Shown here: in pieces, positions 34,429 to 40,855 of the stretch | How positions within the stretch are numbered: the first letter of the stretch is position 1 | Layout of the letters: each line of letters begins with the position of its first letter | Assembly (NCBI RefSeq): GCF_033100795.1 | Contig: NZ_JAWLVI010000005.1 | Coordinates: forward strand, 177,813-241,812 | Reading direction: 5' to 3' | Length of the DNA: 64,000 nt | From: Pseudothioclava sp033100795 | GTDB taxonomy: Bacteria > Pseudomonadota > Alphaproteobacteria > Rhodobacterales > Rhodobacteraceae | Program-made: the position numbers and the translations under genes | The notes under the pieces: model-generated | What the model saw: the letters and a program-made list of their open reading frames with translations, nothing else | Told to the model about the DNA's origin: nothing | Databases searched by the model: none

Positions 34429-34480
34429 TGACGTGCACGTCACCGTGACGTCGCGTCACAAATCCAATGACGTTATGTCA
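34429..34480. promoter_or_regulatory. Three tandem TGACG-type palindromes before MerR1 and acyl-CoA dehydrogenase
   Basis: TGACGTGCACGTCA (34429-34442, perfect), GTGACG-TCG-CGTCAC (34445-34459) and TGAC-GTTAT-GTCA (34468-34480). Centres are about 16 and 22 bases apart. They lie 74-125 bases upstream of the MerR1 start in the 237-base gap between the two MerR genes. Nothing else was seen in this gap. Confidence 0.6.
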
Positions 34481-34592
34481 GGGAAAATTGACCCATGGGT
34501 AAAGAAACAAAATTACCCAGCGACAGCATGTGCCAGCGCGTTCCCGGGGCCCCTCGCAAGAGGCCGGGGGCGAGCGATAAACCGCCCGCGAG

Positions 34593-34961
34593 TCAGTCTT
34601 TCAAACTTTGTTCAACCTGATCCCGCAACTGTCGCAGGTCCGCAATAGATACGCTCAACTCGTCACGTTGCTGCTCGAGAACGGCAAGCTGGCGATCCGC
34701 CAGTTCCACCCAAACACGGTTTTGTTCTTCGGTGCCTTTCTGATCGTAGATCAGCAGCCACTGTCGCAGCTCTTCCAAGGAAAATCCGAAACGCCGGCCC
34801 CGCAGGATCAAGGTCATGCGGGCGATTTCGCGCGGGCCATAAGACCGTGTGCGACCCTCCTTCTGAGGGGAGAGCAACTCGATATATTCGTAATAGCGCA
34901 GCGTCCGGGGCGTGACCTCGAAGCGCTCGCACATTTCTTTGAAGCTCAAGAGCTCTGCCAT
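34593..34961 (-). CDS. MerR family transcriptional regulator 2
   Basis: 122 residues from ATG 34961 (AGGAGG seven bases upstream). It is a close paralogue of the MerR gene downstream: FKEMCERFEVTPRTLRYYEY and TLILRGRRFGFSLEELRQWL align with the same segments there, followed by a similar coiled coil (LAVLEQQRDELSVSIADLRQ). The short effector part gives no ligand clue. Its promoter lacks the TGACG palindromes but has TGAAC-N6-GTTCA at 35012-35027, so its target may differ. It is divergent from the thioesterase gene at 35124. Confidence 0.88.
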   Translation of the reverse strand: MAELLSFKEMCERFEVTPRTLRYYEYIELLSPQKEGRTRSYGPREIARMTLILRGRRFGFSLEELRQWLLIYDQKGTEEQNRVWVELADRQLAVLEQQRDELSVSIADLRQLRDQVEQSLKD

Positions 34962-35011
34962 GGCGACCTCCTACGGGGGGGAAGCTAGCGTGAAGTTTTG
35001 CGTTCTTCAAC

Positions 35012-35027
35012 TGAACTGATGGGTTCA
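35012..35027. promoter_or_regulatory. Inverted repeat in the MerR2/thioesterase divergent promoter
   Basis: TGAAC-N6-GTTCA, 16 bases, in the 162-base gap between MerR2 and the first thioesterase gene. It could serve either gene; functional evidence is position only. Confidence 0.3.
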
Positions 35028-35123
35028 ATTTGATAAATTGCCGTAGCGGCAGTTGCGCGACACCTTGCAACGGCCTGCGGGGAAGGCAAAACTCGGGTTC
35101 AAAGCCCTTGTGGAGTGAAGCAG

Positions 35124-35582
35124 ATGACCAAGGATAGCGGGCCGCAGGCGGCCAAGCTCAAGATGGCGCGCCAGTTTATCGAGGCGATTCCACATGCACA
35201 TACGCTTGGTATGACGCTGGCCGATATAGGCGAGGGGAGCGCGACACTGACGATGCCTTATGATCTGCGTCTGGTGGGCGATCCGCGCACGGGGGTGATT
35301 CATGGCGGCGCGGTCTCGGCGCTGTTGGATACCTGCTGCGGGGCCGCCGTCATGAGCCACCCTGGCGCGCCTGCCGGAACTGCAACCATCGACCTGCGCG
35401 TCGAATATATGCGCGCGGCCAAACCGGGGCAGATGATCACCGCGCGGGCCGAATGCTACCACATCACCCGCAATGTCGCCTTTGTGCGCGCCTCGGCGCA
35501 TGACGAAGAGGAGGGGTTGCCGGTGGCGGCCGCAACCGGAACCTTCACAGTCGAACGCCCGAAGAAAGGGGGTGCCGCATGA
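35124..35582 (+). CDS. PaaI family hotdog thioesterase 1
   Basis: 152 residues from ATG 35124; GGAG lies eight bases upstream, and a GTG at 35115 is less well placed. The hotdog fold is shown by VIHGGAVSALLDTCCGAAVM, with the HGG and Asp of the PaaI active site, and by TIDLRVEYMRAAKPGQMITA. Such enzymes hydrolyse acyl-CoA thioesters and may rescue CoA from dead-end products. Its stop overlaps the start of a second, diverged hotdog gene by four bases, and both genes lead into a MATE exporter. Proximity to the beta-oxidation genes fits an acyl-CoA substrate. Confidence 0.88.
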   Translation: MTKDSGPQAAKLKMARQFIEAIPHAHTLGMTLADIGEGSATLTMPYDLRLVGDPRTGVIHGGAVSALLDTCCGAAVMSHPGAPAGTATIDLRVEYMRAAKPGQMITARAECYHITRNVAFVRASAHDEEEGLPVAAATGTFTVERPKKGGAA

Positions 35583-36094
35583 GCCGCCCCAAGCCCGAAC
35601 CCGTCCAGCAGATCAAGCAACGTCGCGATGGCGCGCTCAAGGCGCTGGTCTCCGGCGTGCCCTATATCCAGTTTCTTGGCATCCAGTTCGAGCGCCGGGG
35701 CGATGAGCTGACCGCGCTTCTGCCTTTTGATGAAAAGCTGATCGGCAACCCGTTTCTGCCCGCGCTGCATGGTGGCGTTACGGCCGCCTTCCTTGAGGTC
35801 ACAGCGATTATTGAACTAAGCTGGTCGCTGTTGTGGGAAGACCTTGAGGCCGGGCGCATCGACGCGACAAAGCTTGACCCGTTGCATCTGCCGCGCCTGC
35901 CCAAGACGATAGATTTTACCGTGGATTACCTGCGCTCGGGCCTGCCGCGCGATGCCTATGCGCGCGCGCGGGTGAACCGCTCGGGGCGGCGTTACGCCAG
36001 CGTCCATGTCGAGGCGTGGCAGGATAATCGCTCGCGCCTTTTCGCGCAGGCGACGGGGCATTTCCTGATGCCCGAGCCGGATGCGAATGACTAG
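35579..36094 (+). CDS. PaaI family hotdog thioesterase 2
   Basis: 171 residues, coupled to the previous gene by ATGA. The hotdog core is LPALHGGVTAAFLEVTAIIEL and TIDFTVDYLRSGLPRDAYAR. Compared with the first copy, HGG is kept, but the following acidic residue is Glu (FLEVT) rather than Asp, and an insertion of about 25 residues follows the central helix. The pair may form a mixed oligomer or have separate acyl preferences. Its last eight bases overlap the MATE gene. Confidence 0.84.
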   Translation: MSRPKPEPVQQIKQRRDGALKALVSGVPYIQFLGIQFERRGDELTALLPFDEKLIGNPFLPALHGGVTAAFLEVTAIIELSWSLLWEDLEAGRIDATKLDPLHLPRLPKTIDFTVDYLRSGLPRDAYARARVNRSGRRYASVHVEAWQDNRSRLFAQATGHFLMPEPDAND

Positions 36095-37391
36095 CATCAC
36101 CCATGCCCGCGTTCTGAAAATCGCGGGGCCGATTGTGATTTCAAACGCGACCGTGCCGATTCTGGGCGCGGTTGATACCGGCGTTGTGGGGCAGTTGGGC
36201 GCGGCGGCGCCGATTGGGGCGGTCGGGATTGGCGCGGTGATTCTGGCCTCGCTTTACTGGATTTTCGGCTTTCTGCGGATGGGCACGACGGGGCTTGTCT
36301 CGCAGGCGCATGGCACGGGGGACGGGGCAGAGGTCTCGGCGGGGCTGATGCGGGCGCTGATTATTGCGGGCGGTGCGGGGCTGGCGATGATCGTGCTGCA
36401 GGTGCCGCTGTTTGCCGCCGCTTTCGCGTTGGCGCCCGCGACGCCCGAGGTCGAGGCGCTGGCGCGGTCCTATCTGGAAATCCGCATCTGGGGCGCGCCT
36501 GCGACGATCTCGCTTTATGCGCTGACCGGATGGCTGATCGCGCTGGAGCGAACCCGCGCGGTGCTGGCGGTGCAGCTGTGGATGAACGGGCTGAACATGG
36601 GGCTTGATCTGTGGTTCGTGCTGGGGCTTGGCTGGGGGGTCGAGGGCGTCGCGGTTGCCACGCTGATCGCTGAAATCAGCGCCGCCGGTCTGGGGGTGTG
36701 GTTCGCGCGTTCTGCGTTCGCGGGCGGGTTGTGGAAGGCGCGCGCGATCCTGCACCGCGCCCGCCTGACCGAGATGGCGCGGGTCAACACGGACATCATG
36801 ATCCGCTCGGTCCTGCTGCAGGCGAGCTTTACCAGCTTCATGTTTCTGGGGGCGGGGCAGGGGGATGCGACGTTGGCGGCCAATCAGGTGCTGATGCAGT
36901 TCCTCTCGATCACGGCCTTCGCGCTGGACGGGTTCGCCTTTGCCGCCGAAAGCCTTGTCGGGCAGGCGGTTGGGGCGCGATCAGTGCATCGGTTGCGGCG
37001 CGCGGCGCGGGTCAGTTCGGAATGGGGTGTGGGCGGTGCAGCCCTGCTGGCGCTGGCGTTCTGGAGCGCTGGCCCGGCGATCATCGACCTGATGAGCACT
37101 GCCCCCGAAGTGCGCGAGACCGCGCGGGCCTATCTGCCGTGGATCGCTTTGGCGCCCGTGGTCGGGGTTGCAAGCTGGATGCTGGACGGGATTTTCATCG
37201 GCGCGACGCTGACGCGTGAGATGCGCAACGCGATGGTGGCCTCGGTCGCGGTGTATGTGGGCGCGCTTCTGGTGCTGGTCCCGCTGTGGGGCAATCACGG
37301 GCTTTGGGCCGCGCTGATGGTGCTGAATGCGACGCGCGGGGTGACGATGGCGCGGCTTTATCCGCGCGCAGAAGAAAAGGCGCGGGGCTGA
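36087..37391 (+). CDS. MATE family efflux transporter
   Basis: 434 residues from ATG 36087, which overlaps the thioesterase stop by eight bases (an ATG two codons earlier is also possible). Twelve hydrophobic segments are visible in two similar halves, each opening with the MATE pattern (PIVISNATVPILGAVDTGVVG at the start; VNTDIMIRSVLLQASFTSFM in the second half). It belongs to the DinF-like branch, which exports cationic or organic compounds using a proton or sodium gradient. The thioesterase coupling is unusual; substrate is unknown. A terminator overlaps its stop codon. Confidence 0.9.
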   Translation: MTSITHARVLKIAGPIVISNATVPILGAVDTGVVGQLGAAAPIGAVGIGAVILASLYWIFGFLRMGTTGLVSQAHGTGDGAEVSAGLMRALIIAGGAGLAMIVLQVPLFAAAFALAPATPEVEALARSYLEIRIWGAPATISLYALTGWLIALERTRAVLAVQLWMNGLNMGLDLWFVLGLGWGVEGVAVATLIAEISAAGLGVWFARSAFAGGLWKARAILHRARLTEMARVNTDIMIRSVLLQASFTSFMFLGAGQGDATLAANQVLMQFLSITAFALDGFAFAAESLVGQAVGARSVHRLRRAARVSSEWGVGGAALLALAFWSAGPAIIDLMSTAPEVRETARAYLPWIALAPVVGVASWMLDGIFIGATLTREMRNAMVASVAVYVGALLVLVPLWGNHGLWAALMVLNATRGVTMARLYPRAEEKARG

Positions 37392-37403
37392 GCCTCGCGC
37401 CTT
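37377..37403 (+). terminator. Hairpin overlapping the MATE stop codon
   Basis: AAGGCGCGGGGC pairs with GCCTCGCGCCTT (12 bp with one G-U pair); the TGA stop codon forms the three-base loop. It is followed by only a short T run, so the end may be inefficient. Confidence 0.6.
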
Positions 37404-37454
37404 TGCCATAACCGGAGTTACGAAACGCCGGGGCATCGAGCCCCTTTGTTTCGT

Positions 37455-37470
37455 CAGGGGCGAGCCCCTG
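37455..37470 (-). terminator. Short hairpin after trpS
   Basis: CAGGGG-CGAG-CCCCTG, a 6-bp stem nine bases past the trpS stop. The T tract on the minus strand is poor, so it is a weak terminator candidate. Confidence 0.4.
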
Positions 37471-37478
37471 CGGCGCGC

Positions 37479-38519
37479 CTACCGCGAGCGCACCATGCCC
37501 ATGATTTCATAGGTTTTTTCAAGGATCGGGCGGGCAATCGCGTCGGCCTTGTCCGCGCCTTTGCCAAGGATACGGTCGATCTCGGCGGGGTCCTGCATCA
37601 GGCGGTTCATCTCGGTGTTGATCGGCGCCATGACAGACACGGCCAGATCGGCCAGCGCCGGTTTGAACGTGCCAAAGCCCGCGCCGCCATATTCGCCCAG
37701 AACCTCGGCCGGGGTCTTGCCCGAAAGTGCGGCATAGATGTTCACAAGGTTGCGGGCCTCGGCGCGCCCGTCCAGCCCGTCAAGGGTCTCGGGAAGGGGC
37801 TCGGGGTCGGTCACGGCCTTGCGGATCTTCTTGGCGATCGTGTCTGCGTCATCGGTCAGGTTGATGCGGCTGGCGTCCGAGGGGTCGGATTTCGACATCT
37901 TCTTGGTGCCGTCGCGCAGGCTCATGACGCGGGTCGCAGCGCCCTCGATCACAGGTGTCGGCTGCGGGAAGAAATCGACCTTGTAGTCGTGGTTGAACTT
38001 GGCCGCGATGTCGCGGGTCAGTTCAACGTGCTGCTTCTGGTCCTCGCCAACGGGCACTTCGGTCGCGTGATACAGCAGAATGTCAGCCGCCATCAGCGCC
38101 GGATAGGCATAAAGACCAAGCGACGCTTTCTCGGCGTTCTTGCCCGCCTTGTCCTTGAACTGCGTCATGCGGTTCATCCAGCCCATGCGCGCGACGCAGT
38201 TCAACAGCCAGCCGAGTTCCGCATGTGCGCCGACCTGCGACTGGTTGAAGAGGATCGACTTCTCGGGGTCGACACCGGCCGCGATAAAGCCCGCCGCGCC
38301 TTCACGGATCGCGTGGCGCAGCTTTTCAGGGTCTTGCCAGACGGTGACGGCGTGCAGGTCCACAAGGCAATAGATCGTCTCGATGCCTTCGTTCTGCTTC
38401 TCCACAAAGCGTTTCAGAGCACCAAGGTAATTACCAAGCGTCAGGTTCCCCGAGGGCTGAATCCCCGAGAAAATCCGGCGCTTGAAATTGGCGTTCGGCG
38501 TGGTGGTCTCGTCACTCAT
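37479..38519 (-). CDS. trpS: Tryptophanyl-tRNA synthetase
   Basis: 346 residues from ATG 38519 (AGGAG upstream). Class I enzyme charging tRNA-Trp. The HIGH-like motif is in GIQPSGNLTLGNYLGAL, and the KMSKS loop is GTKKMSKSDPSDASRI. Length is normal. DILLYHATEVPVGEDQKQH is the conserved tryptophan/ATP-binding segment. It is divergent from the rhomboid-like gene at 38624. The upstream 104 bases show no obvious T-box, which would be unexpected in this group anyway. Confidence 0.97.
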   Translation of the reverse strand: MSDETTTPNANFKRRIFSGIQPSGNLTLGNYLGALKRFVEKQNEGIETIYCLVDLHAVTVWQDPEKLRHAIREGAAGFIAAGVDPEKSILFNQSQVGAHAELGWLLNCVARMGWMNRMTQFKDKAGKNAEKASLGLYAYPALMAADILLYHATEVPVGEDQKQHVELTRDIAAKFNHDYKVDFFPQPTPVIEGAATRVMSLRDGTKKMSKSDPSDASRINLTDDADTIAKKIRKAVTDPEPLPETLDGLDGRAEARNLVNIYAALSGKTPAEVLGEYGGAGFGTFKPALADLAVSVMAPINTEMNRLMQDPAEIDRILGKGADKADAIARPILEKTYEIMGMVRSR

Positions 38520-38623
38520 CTGCGGCTCCTGTCGGGCAGGCTGGAAATTTTGTCCTTGCTCGCTTATCGCTAAAGCGCGCGGGGCGTCAACCAAGAGGCC
38601 CGTTTGCTGTGGGGAGAAGCCGA

Positions 38624-39304
38624 ATGCGTGACGGATATGACGAACAGCCGATCAATCCCTTGCCGACAATCGTTTGGTTGCTGGCCGCGCCTGTTATCAT
38701 TGGCGAGGTGATGTTTGCGCTTGGCGGCTCGGGGCTGGCGGGGGCTGCGGGGATCGGCTGGCGGCTGGATGCGTTGCAGCGCTTTGCCTTTGACCCGAAC
38801 ATCCTGCGCGCGATGATCGAGCAGGGCGTCTGGCCCATTCGGCAAGTGGCGCGGATTGTGACCTACGCCTTTGTGCACGGCTCGTTCATGCATTCGCTGA
38901 TGGTGATCGTGTTCACGCTTGCCCTGGGCAAAATGGTGGCCGAGGCGTTCGCGGCTTGGGCGGTGGCGGCGGTCTATTTCAGCGCCTCGATCCTTGGCGC
39001 GCTGGTCTATACTGCGCTTGGCATGGATGGGGCGATCTATGGCGGTTATCCGGCGGTTTACGGGCTGGTCGGGGCGTTCACATGGATCCTCTGGACGCGG
39101 CTTGGCGCGGCCAATGCGAACCGGATGCGGGCGTTCTCGCTGATCTTTTTCCTGCTGACGATCCAGCTTGTGTTCGGGTTGATCTTCGGCGCGCGCCTTG
39201 ATTGGGTGGCCGAGGTCGCGGGCGCGGCCATCGGCTTTCTGGTCAGCTTCCTTGTTGCACCGGGGGGCTGGATGCGCGCGCTGGAACGCCTGCGGCGTCG
39301 CTGA
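38624..39304 (+). CDS. Rhomboid-family membrane protein lacking catalytic residues (pseudoprotease)
   Basis: 226 residues from ATG 38624 (GGGGAGA upstream), with about six hydrophobic segments. The rhomboid scaffold is recognised by VTYAFVHGSFMHSLM (H85, H90), by AVYGLVGAF and by the final AGAAIGFLVSFLV helix. The active residues are gone: GxSG, which carries the nucleophile serine, reads GGYPAVYG (140-147), the catalytic histidine position in the last helix is Glu197 (WVAEVAGA), and the Asn of HxxxN is Val94. It should therefore not cleave peptide bonds, but could bind membrane proteins as iRhoms do. It ends immediately before the stop codon of the convergent murJ gene. Confidence 0.8.
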   Translation: MRDGYDEQPINPLPTIVWLLAAPVIIGEVMFALGGSGLAGAAGIGWRLDALQRFAFDPNILRAMIEQGVWPIRQVARIVTYAFVHGSFMHSLMVIVFTLALGKMVAEAFAAWAVAAVYFSASILGALVYTALGMDGAIYGGYPAVYGLVGAFTWILWTRLGAANANRMRAFSLIFFLLTIQLVFGLIFGARLDWVAEVAGAAIGFLVSFLVAPGGWMRALERLRRR

Positions 39305-40855
39305 CTATGCTTTGGGCGCGCGCTTCAGGGCGGATTTGAACTCGGCCAGCCGGAAGGCTCCGATCAGCCCGCCAAAGGCGAAATAGGCGACAATTCCCAG
39401 CCCGATCAGACCGGCAAGCGCAAGATAGCGCAGCCCGCGCGCATTAAGGGCGCCGTCCATAAGCCAAGCCGCGCCCCAAAGGCAGACACCCATGAACAGC
39501 GCGGCGGCCACGATGCGCGGCAGGCGGGACAGGAAGCGGCTGTCGAACTGCGCGGCCTCCCCCATCGCGCGCGACCCGCGCCAGAGCTGGAACACCATGA
39601 CCCATCCGGCCAGCGTGGTGGCCACAGCCGCCGAGAGATAGCCCAGAACCGGAGCCAGACCGACGGCGATCACGGCATTCACCACCATCGCGGCGAGCGC
39701 GTAGTAAAAGGGCGAACGGGTATTCTCGCGCGCGAAAAACAGCGGCTGAAGAACCTTTTGCAGGACAAAGGCCGGAAGTCCCAGCCCGTAAATTGCAACA
39801 GCCCAGGCGGTGGCCAGCGTGTCGGCACTGGTGAAACGCCCGCGCTCATAAAGGACCGAGGAAATCGGCAGGGCAATCACCGCCAGCGCAATGGCCGAGG
39901 GCACGGTCAGGGCAAGCGCAAACTCACCCGCGCGCGATAGGGAATGGCGGCTGCCATCGGTATCGCCCGCACGCAGCTTGCGCGACAGATCGGGCAAAAG
40001 CACCACGCCGATGGCGATACCCACCACGCCGAGCGGCAGTTGATAAAGCCTATCCGCATAGTTCAGCCAGGCAATCGCACCCTCGAAATGCGAGGCGACC
40101 TGACGCCCGACAAGCAGGTTCACCTGCACAACGCCGCCCGCCAGCATCGCAGGCGCCGCTATCCGCGCAAGGCGCTTCATCTCGGGGGTGAGGCGCGGCC
40201 AGTGCGGGTGGATGTGGAACCCGGCTCGGCGCGCGGCAATCCAGACCAGCGCCAGTTGGGCCACACCGGCAACCGGCACGCTCCACGCCAGCGCATCGCC
40301 AATCGGCCAGCCCACGCGCGAGGCAACCAGCATCGCGCAGACAAAGACGATGTTGAGCATGACCGGCGCAGCAGCCGCAGCCGCAAAACGCCCCGCCGCG
40401 TTCAGCACGCCCGACAAAAGCGCGGCCAGCGAGATGAACAGGATATAGGGGAACGCGATGCGCCCATAGCTGGTGGCCAGCGCGAAACGTTCATCGCCCG
40501 CAAACCCCGACGCCATCGCCAGCACCAGCCACGGCATCGCCGCCAGCGCGACCAGCGTCAGCACAATCAGCACCGAGGCCAGCGCGCTCATCGCATCGCG
40601 GGCAAATCCGGTCGCATCCTCGCCGCCCTCAAGCTTTTTCGAGAACATCGGCACGAAGGCCATGTTGAATGCGCCCTCGGCGAAAAAGCGGCGGAACATA
40701 TTGGGCAGCGAAAAGGCGACAAGAAATGCCTCGGCCACCGGCCCCGCGCCTAAGTAAGAGGCGATCATCATATCGCGGGCGAAGCCAAGGATACGGCTCG
40801 CCAGCGTCCAGACGCCGACGGTCAGAAAGCCCTTGATCAGGCGGATGGGTTGCAT
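39305..40855 (-). CDS. murJ: Lipid II flippase MurJ (MviN)
   Basis: 516 residues with 14 predicted membrane helices. Moves lipid II to the periplasmic side of the inner membrane for peptidoglycan synthesis. The opening LASRILGFARDMMIASYLGAG and LPNMFRRFFAEGAFN are the MurJ signature, including the conserved arginines of the central cavity. Its start shares one base with the glnD stop (TGATG), a coupling of glnD and murJ that is common in alphaproteobacteria. Confidence 0.96.
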   Translation of the reverse strand: MQPIRLIKGFLTVGVWTLASRILGFARDMMIASYLGAGPVAEAFLVAFSLPNMFRRFFAEGAFNMAFVPMFSKKLEGGEDATGFARDAMSALASVLIVLTLVALAAMPWLVLAMASGFAGDERFALATSYGRIAFPYILFISLAALLSGVLNAAGRFAAAAAAPVMLNIVFVCAMLVASRVGWPIGDALAWSVPVAGVAQLALVWIAARRAGFHIHPHWPRLTPEMKRLARIAAPAMLAGGVVQVNLLVGRQVASHFEGAIAWLNYADRLYQLPLGVVGIAIGVVLLPDLSRKLRAGDTDGSRHSLSRAGEFALALTVPSAIALAVIALPISSVLYERGRFTSADTLATAWAVAIYGLGLPAFVLQKVLQPLFFARENTRSPFYYALAAMVVNAVIAVGLAPVLGYLSAAVATTLAGWVMVFQLWRGSRAMGEAAQFDSRFLSRLPRIVAAALFMGVCLWGAAWLMDGALNARGLRYLALAGLIGLGIVAYFAFGGLIGAFRLAEFKSALKRAPKA

